64,000 bases of DNA, taken from NCBI GenBank assembly GCA_046316615.1, contig JBKDAN010000034.1, positions 62,001-126,000 of the forward strand, read 5' to 3'. Below the pieces are notes generated by a model. It worked only from the letters and a program-made list of their open reading frames with translations. It did no database searches and was not told the DNA's origin. Below are positions 43,405-51,575 of the stretch, piece by piece (position 1 is the stretch's first letter; each line of letters starts with the position of its first letter). This DNA is from BJHL01 sp040378885 (GTDB lineage Bacteria; Planctomycetota; Phycisphaerae; Phycisphaerales; UBA1924). Position numbers and translations under genes: made by a program.

Positions 43405-44330
43405 ATCCGCTCCCTCCCATTCTGCCTGTGGGCACTGCGGTTGTGCTGCTGCGCGATGTGCGCGTGGGGGATGCTCTGGCGGTACTTGGTGCTGGCAGCG
43501 GCGGGTTGATTGTGAAGGCTCCGGTGGATGGGACGCATGCGTATCGCGTGCGGATGACGGGCGGGGAGGAAGTGTCACTGTCGCGTGATGCGTTTGAGGT
43601 GCTTGCGGTGTATCAGTCGCCCGGGTATGCGGGCAGCAGCGATGTGCTGGCGCGGCATGATTTGCAGACGCATGTGTCGTTGCGAGTGGTGATCGGGTCG
43701 CGTGCGTATGGGTTGGATCATGGTGCTTCGGACACGGATCGGCGCGGGGTGTATGTGCCGCCTGCGCGGGCGCATTGGTCGCTGTTTGGCGTGCCTGAGC
43801 AGCTTGAGAACGACGCGACGCAGGAGTGCTACTGGGAGGTGGGGAAGTTCATTCAGCTTGCGCTGAAGGCGAATCCGAATGTGCTGGAGGTGCTGTACTC
43901 GCCTTTGGTGGAACATGCGGATGAGTTCGGGCAGCGTCTGCTGGATGCGCGGGAGATGTTTCTCAGCAAGTTGATCTACCAGACATTCAACGGCTATGCG
44001 ATGAGCCAATTTCGTAAGCTGGAGCAGGATGTTCGCAACCACGGCAGCGTGAAGTGGAAGCACGCGATGCACTTGGTGCGGCTGCTGATTGCGGGGAAGA
44101 CTGCGCTCGAGACTGGGACGCTGCCGGTGCGCGTGCAGTCGCATCGCGAGGAGCTGCTGGCAATTCGGGATGGGCGGATGGCGTGGCCCGAAGTGGACGC
44201 GTGGCGGTTGCGACTGCATAGCGAGTTTGAGGCGGCGTATGGAGCGACATCGCTGCCGGAGCGGCCTGATTATGCGCGGGCGAACGAGCTGCTTGTGTCG
44301 ATTCGGCTGGACGTGGCGCGACGGGCTTGA
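43401..44330 (+). CDS. RlaP-like nucleotidyltransferase (PF10127 type) with N-terminal beta domain
   Basis: A 309-aa protein. Residues ~88-300 are a DNA polymerase beta-superfamily nucleotidyltransferase of the RlaP/YcgL/NrdC.11 group: G99-S100 and S110-D111-x-D113 in IGSRAYGLDHGASDTDRRGVYV, then VGKFIQLALKANPNVLEVLYSP. Residues 1-75 form a separate, probably all-beta domain (TAVVLLRDVRVGDALAVL, HAYRVRMTGGEEVSL) like a small SH3/KOW barrel. RlaP proteins are predicted to act in RNA repair or modification. It overlaps parE by ATGA and is followed 25 bp later by a second family member. Confidence 0.85.
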   Translation: MNPLPPILPVGTAVVLLRDVRVGDALAVLGAGSGGLIVKAPVDGTHAYRVRMTGGEEVSLSRDAFEVLAVYQSPGYAGSSDVLARHDLQTHVSLRVVIGSRAYGLDHGASDTDRRGVYVPPARAHWSLFGVPEQLENDATQECYWEVGKFIQLALKANPNVLEVLYSPLVEHADEFGQRLLDAREMFLSKLIYQTFNGYAMSQFRKLEQDVRNHGSVKWKHAMHLVRLLIAGKTALETGTLPVRVQSHREELLAIRDGRMAWPEVDAWRLRLHSEFEAAYGATSLPERPDYARANELLVSIRLDVARRA

Positions 44331-44355
44331 GTGCGCGGCATGCCAACACTTGGGC

Positions 44356-45138
44356 ATGAACGCGCAACATGTGAACTACGACCTGTGCCGAACGCTTGCG
44401 AGCGAATCACCTTATCCGCTTGTGTTTGCGACGATCAGCGGGGCGCATCTGTATGGGTTTGCGAGCAAGGACTCGGACTTTGATCAGCGGGGCATTCACG
44501 TGCTGCCTGCGAGTGAGGTGCTCGGGCTGCGCGAGACGCGTGAGACGATTGAGCAAGAGGGGATTCGCGAGGGGTATGAGATTGATCTCGTGACGCATGA
44601 CCTGGCGAAGTTTTGCCGGCTGATGCTCAAGAAGAATGGGTATGTGCTGGAGCAACTGCTGAGCCCGCTGGTGGTCGTGACGACGCCTGCGCACAAGCGG
44701 CTGATTGAGCTTGCACCGGCGTGCATCACGAAGTTCCATGCGTTTCACTATCTGGGTTTTGCGGAGACGCAGTGGCGGCTGTTTCGCAAGGAACATCCGC
44801 CCCGGGTCAAGCCGCTGCTGTACACGTATCGGGTGCTGCTGACGGGGATTCATCTGATGCGGACGGGGGAAGTGAACGCGAATCTGCCGTCGCTGAATGC
44901 GATGTTCGAGTTGCCATACATCCATGATCTGATTGCGGCGAAGACCGGCGGCAAGGAGAAGCAGACGGTGCCCGATGCGGACATGGTGTTTCATGAGCAG
45001 GAGTACTTGCGCCTGCGAGAACTGCTGGAGCGCGAGCACGAGCGGAGCAGTTTGCCTGAGACAAACGGAGCCTTGGCGGCGATGAGTGAGTTTGTGGTGC
45101 AGGTGCGGCTGGACCCAGACCGGTGGCTGCAAGGGTGA
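44356..45138 (+). CDS. Second RlaP-like nucleotidyltransferase (PF10127 type)
   Basis: A 260-aa protein of the same family as its neighbour but without the N-terminal beta domain. The active-site block is SGAHLYGFASKDSDFDQRGIHV: D41 and D43 are kept, but the Ser of the GS motif is Ala30. The following LAKFCRLMLKKNGYVLEQLLSPLVV and HYLGFAETQWRLF match the family. It is longer and more complete at the C-terminus, with EHERSSLPE shared with the TSLPERPDY end of the first copy. The two may form a heterodimer with unequal active sites (inference). Confidence 0.84.
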   Translation: MNAQHVNYDLCRTLASESPYPLVFATISGAHLYGFASKDSDFDQRGIHVLPASEVLGLRETRETIEQEGIREGYEIDLVTHDLAKFCRLMLKKNGYVLEQLLSPLVVVTTPAHKRLIELAPACITKFHAFHYLGFAETQWRLFRKEHPPRVKPLLYTYRVLLTGIHLMRTGEVNANLPSLNAMFELPYIHDLIAAKTGGKEKQTVPDADMVFHEQEYLRLRELLEREHERSSLPETNGALAAMSEFVVQVRLDPDRWLQG

Positions 45139-45147
45139 AGGTCGTCG

Positions 45148-45166
45148 GGCGTTATGCCATAACGCC
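45148..45166. promoter_or_regulatory. 19-nt palindrome upstream of the SpoIIE phosphatase gene
   Basis: GGCGTTATG-C-CATAACGCC, perfect 9-bp arms around one base. It lies 10 bp after the second RlaP gene and about 105 bp before the phosphatase start. The compact symmetric form suggests a dimeric regulator site rather than a terminator. Confidence 0.45.
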
Positions 45167-45270
45167 AAGGCGTGGTGAGCGAAAGACTTGCGGGGCTTGG
45201 TAGAGCTATTTGGCCGTTGATTGCCCCGGGCTCTAGGAATTTCGTTCGGTTTGTGGTATGCTGGTGCTTC

Positions 45271-46764
45271 ATGCAGCAATCGTCTTTCACCCAAGTCGCC
45301 GCGACGAGCGAACTCCAGCAGGAGTTTGATCGGGAGACGCAGCAATTGCTGCGGCGGCGATTTCTGTGGTTTGCGGGGACGCTGATTGGGCTGGCGGTGA
45401 TCGCGCTGTTGATCGTGTTGGTAGCGTTCTTTGCGTATCCGGCAGCGGTCAAGGCGGTCGCGGCGGGCGGTAAGACGGCACCTGAAGTGGATATCAGCAA
45501 CGCCGAGTGGCTCCGGCTGGGCATTGCCAGCGGCATGGGGTTGGTTGCGCTGACTGTGTATGCCGGTTGCTTTTGGCGGGCGTGGAAGCGGCGTGACTTG
45601 GTCGGAGAGCAGGTACTGCGACTGACGTACTTGCTGGTGGTGGTTGACGGCTTCATGCACGTGGGGCTGGACCATTTGCCCCATTCGCCGAGCCTTGGGT
45701 TGCTGGGCGTGTTTGTGACGCACTTCATGGCGTGCTGCTTTCTGCCGTGGACTCCTCGGCAGGCGATGATGCCGCTGATTCCCATTTTGGCGTTGTGGGC
45801 GGTGCTGCACATGACGACGAGCGATGCGCCGATCGTGGTGCGGACGCTGGGGCTGGCGATAGGGCCTCTGGTGGGTGTGCCTGGGGTGCTGCTGTGCATG
45901 GTGCGGCATTCACGGCGGTATGAGATGGCGGAGCGTGCGTTCTTCTATAAGCGGTATCGTGATGTGCGGCGTGAGTTGGTGGATGCGCGGCGTATTCACG
46001 AGGCGCTGTTTCCGCGTGAGATCACGCAGGGGCCGTTGCAGTTGGGGTATCGGTACGAGCCGATGCAGCAGATCGGCGGGGACTTTCTGTTTGCGCATGC
46101 GGCTGGGCCCAGCAAGCTGAATGTGGTGCTGCTGGATGTGACCGGGCACGGGATTCTGGCGGCGCTGACGGTGAATCGGATTTGGGGTGAACTGACGCGT
46201 ATCACGGCAGAGCGGCCTGAGATCAAGCCGGGTGAGCTGCTGTGCCTGCTGAATCGGTATGCGCACCTGACGCTTGCGCCGCACAGCGTGTATTTGACTG
46301 CGCTGTGCATGCAGATTGACACCGAGCGGGACGAACTGATTTATGCGAGCGGCGGGCATCCGCCGGCGTTCATCATTCGGGCGGATGGGGCGCTGGAAGA
46401 GCTGTTCTCGACGACGTTCGTGCTGGGGGCGTGCGGCGGGGATGATTTTGAGGATGGGGCGGCGCATGTGCCGTTCCTGCCCGGTGATCGGCTGTTGGCG
46501 TACACCGACGGCATTACGGAAACGCTCGGCTCGAATGGGCGGCTGCTGGGGCTGGAAGGATTGCGGGCGATCATGCGCGATGTGTCGATGCGTCGCGGGC
46601 CGCTGGCGGATGCGGTGCTTGCGGCGACGGATGCGAAGCGAGTGGGCGCGCGGGCGGATGACACGCTGGTGGTAGAGCTGCGGCGGTCGGAGTTGTTTGT
46701 TGCTGATGCGATTCAGCAGCATGCAAGCGAGCGGGTGGGGCAGCCGGTTGTGATGCCGGCGTAA
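45271..46764 (+). CDS. Membrane SpoIIE/RsbU-type PP2C protein phosphatase
   Basis: A 497-aa protein. About six TM helices fill residues 28-225 (first one WFAGTLIGLAVIALLIVLVAFFAY). A short coiled linker (RRELVDARRIHEALFPREI) leads into a SpoIIE domain with metal-binding Asp residues in QQIGGDFLFA, LLDVTGHGILAAL, YTDGITE and DDTLVVEL. Such phosphatases switch partner-switching anti-sigma systems. ATG 45271 begins a hydrophilic N-terminus; upstream frame is unlikely. It is the first gene of a probable operon with the DUF2752 and glycosyltransferase-like genes. Confidence 0.88.
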   Translation: MQQSSFTQVAATSELQQEFDRETQQLLRRRFLWFAGTLIGLAVIALLIVLVAFFAYPAAVKAVAAGGKTAPEVDISNAEWLRLGIASGMGLVALTVYAGCFWRAWKRRDLVGEQVLRLTYLLVVVDGFMHVGLDHLPHSPSLGLLGVFVTHFMACCFLPWTPRQAMMPLIPILALWAVLHMTTSDAPIVVRTLGLAIGPLVGVPGVLLCMVRHSRRYEMAERAFFYKRYRDVRRELVDARRIHEALFPREITQGPLQLGYRYEPMQQIGGDFLFAHAAGPSKLNVVLLDVTGHGILAALTVNRIWGELTRITAERPEIKPGELLCLLNRYAHLTLAPHSVYLTALCMQIDTERDELIYASGGHPPAFIIRADGALEELFSTTFVLGACGGDDFEDGAAHVPFLPGDRLLAYTDGITETLGSNGRLLGLEGLRAIMRDVSMRRGPLADAVLAATDAKRVGARADDTLVVELRRSELFVADAIQQHASERVGQPVVMPA

Positions 46765-46774
46765 AGTAGTTGCG

Positions 46775-47191
46775 ATGCTTTCGCGTTCGGCACGAATCTT
46801 TTCTGCGGTGATTGCGCTGGTGTGCCTCGCGGTCTTGGTGACGGCGTACTTGCTGGAGCCCAGCGCACGCGGCATGGGGAGTCATACGCGGCTGGGGCTG
46901 CCGGCATGCGGGTGGCTGGCGATGTTTGGCAAGCCTTGCATCACGTGCGGGTATACGACGACATTTGCGTGGACGGCGAAGGGGGAGTTTGTCACGGCGA
47001 TACGCAATCAGCCTGCGGCGTTTTTGGTGTGCATCGGGACAGCGGCGACGTTTTGGCTGACGGCATTTGCGGCGGTGACGGGCGCGAGGATTGATCGTGT
47101 GGTGTCGGCGACGTTTCGCCCGTGGGTGCTGTGGACGATGGGGGGCGTGGTGGTGGCGGCGTGGATGTACAAGGTCGCAATGCATACGTGA
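46775..47191 (+). CDS. DUF2752 membrane protein
   Basis: A 138-aa protein with three hydrophobic segments and the DUF2752 signature GKPCITCGYTTTFAW, where CxxC is followed by a GxTT-like stretch. Function of the family is unknown. It starts 10 bp after the phosphatase gene and overlaps the next gene by GTGA. Confidence 0.82.
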   Translation: MLSRSARIFSAVIALVCLAVLVTAYLLEPSARGMGSHTRLGLPACGWLAMFGKPCITCGYTTTFAWTAKGEFVTAIRNQPAAFLVCIGTAATFWLTAFAAVTGARIDRVVSATFRPWVLWTMGGVVVAAWMYKVAMHT

Positions 47192-48447
47192 GGAGCACGT
47201 ACGCTTGCGATGTGGCAACGCAGCAGCAAATCGGTCAGTACCTGTTGTATGGTGAGCAGATGCTCGCGCAGTCGCGGCTGGGCATGGCGGAGCTGTGCGC
47301 TGCGATGGCGACACAGGACGCGCCGCAAGACGCTGCGACGTGGAATTTGTTTGCGAAGGTGGCGATAGCGGCGAAGCAGCGCGATGTGGCGATGCGGATG
47401 GTGGAGCGGGCGCTGGCGATTGATCCGTATTTCAAGGCGGCCAACAAGAATCGCAAGCTGGTGGAGGCGATGGCGACGGCCAAGCCGACGGAGCGGCGGT
47501 TTCTGGTGGTTCGTGAATGGGGTGCGGGGTTCTGGAGCGACGTGGGGTTTGTGGTCGCCGGGTGTCTCTTGGCGCGCATTACCGGGCGCGAGCCGGTGGT
47601 GTGGTGGGGGGACAGTTCGCTGTTTCGCGGTGGAGCGGCGAATGCGTGGGAGCAGTTCTTTGAGCCGGTGAGCGCGGCGCGGATCGAAGAGTGCGCGGGG
47701 CTTTCGACGTGGCCTGCGAAGTGGCAGGGGAATGCGACGGGCGCGATGCGGAATCGGTGGGGCGGCGAGGATTCGCGGCTGACGGGGGTGCACCACATGG
47801 CGCGAGATGAGCGTGTGTGCGTGTTTGATTTTTATCATGATGTGTACATGATGCGGCACTGGCTTGCGGAGGGGGATCCGCTGCTGGGCAAGCCGGCGAC
47901 GGCGGTTGTGCGGGCGATGATGCGGGCGTACATCAAGCCGCTCCGGCAGCATGTGGAGGCGGCGGAGGTGTTCGCGCGCACGCGACTGGGCGGTGGAGCG
48001 ATCGCGGTGCATCTTCGCGGGCTTGACAAGCCGGGTGAGCTGGGCGCGGAACTGCAGGAGAGCCATGAGAAGGCGATTGCGCGCGTGGATGCGCTGCTGG
48101 CACAGCGGCCTGAGGCCAAGGTGCTGCTGCTGACTGATGATGCACAGGTGCTGGCGCGGATGCAGGCGAAGTATGCGTCACGGCTGGTGACGACGGATGT
48201 GATTCGCGGCAGCGGCGAGAAGGGGCTGCATTTGTCGCGTGAGCATGATGGGGCGCGACTGGGGCGCGAGGTGCTGGTGGATGCGCTGATTGCGCTGCAC
48301 GCCGAGCACTTTGTAGGCTTGGCCGGCAGCAACGTGAGCTACTACATCGCAGCGATGAAGGACTGGTGCGAGCAATGTGACTTGTACGGCACGAGCCTGC
48401 ACGAGAACTTCGGTATCGCGACGGCGACGCTCACGGCGCAGGTTTAG
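47188..48447 (+). CDS. TPR-containing fucosyltransferase-like protein
   Basis: A 419-aa protein. Residues ~15-90 contain a TPR-like helix pair (TWNLFAKVAIAAKQRDVAMRMVERALAIDP). The rest resembles NodZ/FUT8-like GDP-fucose transferases (GT23 type): AIAVHLRGLDKPGEL matches the HxRxxDK-type donor-binding block, and VGLAGSNVSYYIAAM matches the late SxxS block. The N-terminal REWGAGFWSDVGFVVAGCLLA resembles the first Rossmann helix. It probably fucosylates or glycosylates a cell-surface acceptor. The GTG 47188 start overlaps the upstream stop. Confidence 0.7.
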   Translation: MRSTYACDVATQQQIGQYLLYGEQMLAQSRLGMAELCAAMATQDAPQDAATWNLFAKVAIAAKQRDVAMRMVERALAIDPYFKAANKNRKLVEAMATAKPTERRFLVVREWGAGFWSDVGFVVAGCLLARITGREPVVWWGDSSLFRGGAANAWEQFFEPVSAARIEECAGLSTWPAKWQGNATGAMRNRWGGEDSRLTGVHHMARDERVCVFDFYHDVYMMRHWLAEGDPLLGKPATAVVRAMMRAYIKPLRQHVEAAEVFARTRLGGGAIAVHLRGLDKPGELGAELQESHEKAIARVDALLAQRPEAKVLLLTDDAQVLARMQAKYASRLVTTDVIRGSGEKGLHLSREHDGARLGREVLVDALIALHAEHFVGLAGSNVSYYIAAMKDWCEQCDLYGTSLHENFGIATATLTAQV

Positions 48448-51400
48448 CGAGGCACCACGGTGGGAGCAGGCTCGATGACTTCCACACGATTGGTGCGGAG
48501 ATTCCAGCGGATTTGCTTTGCGCTGACAGGAGGCTCGTTGCCCGCGCCTGCGACATCGACCAGCACCGCGCCGCTGCCTTGGGCGTTGAGCAGCGAGGCG
48601 GCGGGGTCGTAGCTCAGCGTGGCGGCTGTCAGTTCGCGGCCTTGGTTGCGGGCCCAGACGCCGCCCGAGGCGTCAACTTGCTTGAGCTGCGTCGTGTCGT
48701 TGTCAGGCGCGGCGGCGTCGCGAGCGGCGAATGTGGCGCGGAGGGTTTGGGCTTCGAGCTCGGTGGGTTGCTCAGTTGTGCTGGCGCGGTAGACGGCGCG
48801 CACGGCTTCGTGCATCGTGGCGATGCCGGCAGCCTGCTCGAAGTCGGCGTAAGCCTTCCACGTGAAGAGAGCTTGGCCTGAGGCGTTGTCGGCGCCGGTC
48901 GTGTCGGCGGTGACGAGCTGGCCTGCGCCGCTTGCGCGGAGCATCTGCTGGGGGACATCGGCGCGGATGGTTGAAGCGGTGAGTGAGATGAGGCGTGTGC
49001 GGCGAGTGGGGTTGGTTGGATCGAAGCGTTCGCTGCGGACGGTGGCGGGCGAGCCCGAGGCGAGGATCCAGAGGACGTCGCGCTCGCCGCCTGGGGCGAC
49101 GAAGGCGGTGCCGAGGCCGCTGGATTGTGAGGTCTGCGAGTTGTGCCGCTGTGCGAGGGACATCTCGATGGTGGCGGCGCGGGTTGTGTCTTTGCTCGTG
49201 GGGCCTTGGGCGACGTCGACGTCGGCGCTACCGACGAGCTTGGCGAGGCCTGTGGTGTCGTTGTAGGCGAACGAGCCTGACCAGGTTGCGGTGATGGTGC
49301 GCGGCTGCGCGTTGGCGTCCTGCGCGTTTTGTTCGCGTGAGGTGAGCGTGCCTGCGCCGGTGGCAAGCACGGAGGATGCGATGCCATCGAGCGCGATGGT
49401 GGGGGCGGTGAGGGTGCTTTGGGCTTGGACGAGGGTGGCGGGGGCGCCGGTGAGTGTCGCGGCTTTGTCGGTGGGGCGAGCGTCGAGGCGCTGGGCGGTG
49501 GCGATGACACCGTCGGCGGTTTGCACTCGCACGGAGCCGGTTGCGGTGAAGGAGCGCGTGTCGATGTTGCCGCTTTCGGCGAGCGCGAGGGCGGCTTGGA
49601 GTGAATCGGTGGTGAGCGTTGTGCCGCCGGTGATGCCTCGCACGGCGCCTTGGGCTTCGAGGCGTGTGGGTGTCGGCTGCTTGGTGAGCGGGTCAAACGT
49701 GATAGCGATGGCGGCGGCGGCGAGTGAATCGCCTTGAACGTCGGCGGGTTTGTTGTCAGGCGTTGCGACGATAGAGGCGGCGCCGACGAGTCGGAGCGAT
49801 TGCAAGGCGGATGCCGCATCGGGCGCGATGTCGGGGCCGGCGAAGGTCGCAGAGAGGGAGTCGGCGGCGAAGGTGCCTTCGGGAAGTGTGCCGCGAACGG
49901 TGCCCAGCATGGTGGCGGCGAGGAGACGCGATTGGGGCAAGCCGTCTGGCGTCGCGGGCGGCACGAGATCGAACTGGGCTTGTTCGCTCCATGTCATGCG
50001 TGCGCGGGGGGCGTCGTTGACGGACTGCGCGAGCATGCCCGGAGAGAGGACGCGGGCGACGCCGGTCGTGAGGTTGGCCTCGATGCGCTGACCTTCGACA
50101 CTGAAACGTTCGGCATCGCGCGTGGCGAGCAGTGAAGCGACACTGGGCGCGGGGCTGGCGAAGCTGACGATGCGGCGTGTTGCGGCGTACTCGAGTTCGC
50201 GGCCTGACACGGTGATGCCTTGCTGGGGCGAGAGGACGCGAGCGTCGGAGTCGCCTTCGGCGAGGACGCGCATGAGCAGATCGTCGCGCTGAAGCTGCGG
50301 CGGCGCGTCGGCCATGCGGCGCACTTCGAGCGGGCCGGTGAAGGCGAGCGTGATGGCGCTGGCGGGGAGCTGCGGCTGCGTACTTGGCTGCGGTTGCGAA
50401 GCGGGCTGGCTTGCGGGCGATGTGGCTGGTTGCGGGTTTGGTTGCGATGTGGGACGTGATGATGCGGCAGGTGCCGGCGCGGAGGAAGCGCGGAGCACGG
50501 TGCGATCAGGCAGGCGGTGATCGAAGGTGCGGGCCCAGGCTTCGACGCGGTCGCCTGTGATCTGCTGGCCATCTCGGAGGATGCTGACTTGGCCTTCCAT
50601 CGCGATGACGTAGAGCGTTTGGCTGGCGAGGTCGAGCGTGGTTGATTCGTCCGGCGCGGGTGCGTCGCTTGTCGTGACGGCTGCAGGTGGCTGCGAAGGT
50701 GATGCAGAGGTTGTCGTTTGGGGCGTCACAGGCGCGGAAGCAGCGGCACGCGAGGCGAGAAGATCGCGCGCGGCGGGGTCGTAGATTGCTCTGGTTGTCT
50801 GCGCGATGTTGAGGCTTTCGAGGCGTTTGGTGGTTGCGTCGAACTGCGCGATGACGCCTCGACCTTCGAATTGCAGTAACGACGATTGCACCTTGACGGC
50901 ATCGGGCATGTCGAGCTGGCCCAGTGTCCAGTCGACGGTCAGGCGCGGGGTGTCGATGGTGGCGAGGGGTGTGGCGGCGGGATCGGGGCGTTTGCCGTCG
51001 GCAGTTTGCGCGAAGAGACGCACGCGGACATCGCCTTCGAGGCTGCCTCGGTCGGGCGTTGAGCTGCGTGCACCGGCAGGCATGACGAGTGAGCCTTCGC
51101 GCGCGGTGACCTGCACGCTGCGGCCGTCATCCAGGAAGAACCATGCGACGGGCTGGGTGAGGTCGTAGCGGCCGTCGGGCTGCGGGGTGCTGCGTTCTGC
51201 GGTGATTTCGCCTCCCAGGCGCGTGGGGTCGGACTTGTCGACGAACTGGATGAAGAACTGATCGCCGCTGCCCAGGGTGGGGGCGTTGCCGCGAGGGAGG
51301 TCGCGCACGTTGGGGACGGTTTGGGGCTGGGCAGTTTGCGGGGCGGGTGTTGTGCTGCGCGAACGCAAGACCAACGTGGTGACGATGGCGATGCCTGCGA

Positions 51401-51497
51401 TGGCGGTGCCTGCGGCGAGAGCAAGGCCCAGTTGGCGCGTGGTGAAGGCGCGGCGGGCGATGCGGGTGCGGGAGGGAGTTGGGTTGGCGCGATCCAT
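48444..51497 (-). CDS. Large LptC/OstA-like lipopolysaccharide transport protein
   Basis: About 1017 aa with one N-terminal TM helix (LGLALAAGTAIAGIAIVTTLVL). The periplasmic part begins with a block like LptC (FFIQFVDKSDPTRLGGEITAERSTPQPDGRYDLTQP) and then has repeated OstA-like beta units of the form VxARxGxLVM, GDVRVRLF, DxLxATF and TLTTDSLQAAL. Low-complexity Pro/Ser/Gln stretches interrupt it (about residues 260-400). Much longer than LptC (~190 aa) or LptA (~185 aa). It may be an LptC/LptA fusion that bridges the periplasm. It follows kdsD on the same strand; a GTG at 51575 abutting the kdsD stop is an alternative start. Confidence 0.68.
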   Translation of the reverse strand: MDRANPTPSRTRIARRAFTTRQLGLALAAGTAIAGIAIVTTLVLRSRSTTPAPQTAQPQTVPNVRDLPRGNAPTLGSGDQFFIQFVDKSDPTRLGGEITAERSTPQPDGRYDLTQPVAWFFLDDGRSVQVTAREGSLVMPAGARSSTPDRGSLEGDVRVRLFAQTADGKRPDPAATPLATIDTPRLTVDWTLGQLDMPDAVKVQSSLLQFEGRGVIAQFDATTKRLESLNIAQTTRAIYDPAARDLLASRAAASAPVTPQTTTSASPSQPPAAVTTSDAPAPDESTTLDLASQTLYVIAMEGQVSILRDGQQITGDRVEAWARTFDHRLPDRTVLRASSAPAPAASSRPTSQPNPQPATSPASQPASQPQPSTQPQLPASAITLAFTGPLEVRRMADAPPQLQRDDLLMRVLAEGDSDARVLSPQQGITVSGRELEYAATRRIVSFASPAPSVASLLATRDAERFSVEGQRIEANLTTGVARVLSPGMLAQSVNDAPRARMTWSEQAQFDLVPPATPDGLPQSRLLAATMLGTVRGTLPEGTFAADSLSATFAGPDIAPDAASALQSLRLVGAASIVATPDNKPADVQGDSLAAAAIAITFDPLTKQPTPTRLEAQGAVRGITGGTTLTTDSLQAALALAESGNIDTRSFTATGSVRVQTADGVIATAQRLDARPTDKAATLTGAPATLVQAQSTLTAPTIALDGIASSVLATGAGTLTSREQNAQDANAQPRTITATWSGSFAYNDTTGLAKLVGSADVDVAQGPTSKDTTRAATIEMSLAQRHNSQTSQSSGLGTAFVAPGGERDVLWILASGSPATVRSERFDPTNPTRRTRLISLTASTIRADVPQQMLRASGAGQLVTADTTGADNASGQALFTWKAYADFEQAAGIATMHEAVRAVYRASTTEQPTELEAQTLRATFAARDAAAPDNDTTQLKQVDASGGVWARNQGRELTAATLSYDPAASLLNAQGSGAVLVDVAGAGNEPPVSAKQIRWNLRTNRVEVIEPAPTVVPR

Positions 51498-51575
51498 GCG
51501 TGGTTCAACTGAGCTTGTTTGGACTGGGCGAGTATCGATGGGGCGTGATTTGAGTGGATGGGAGAGCGTGCGCAC

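Noticed and set aside
41656..43578. A 640-codon reverse-strand open frame across the hydroxylase and parDE genes
   Set aside because: It runs opposite well-supported genes, is rich in Arg, His, Pro and Ser, and has no homology I can see.
44407..45909. A 500-codon reverse-strand frame opposite the second RlaP gene and the phosphatase
   Set aside because: Shadow composition (Arg, His, Gln, Pro) and both opposing genes have clear catalytic motifs.
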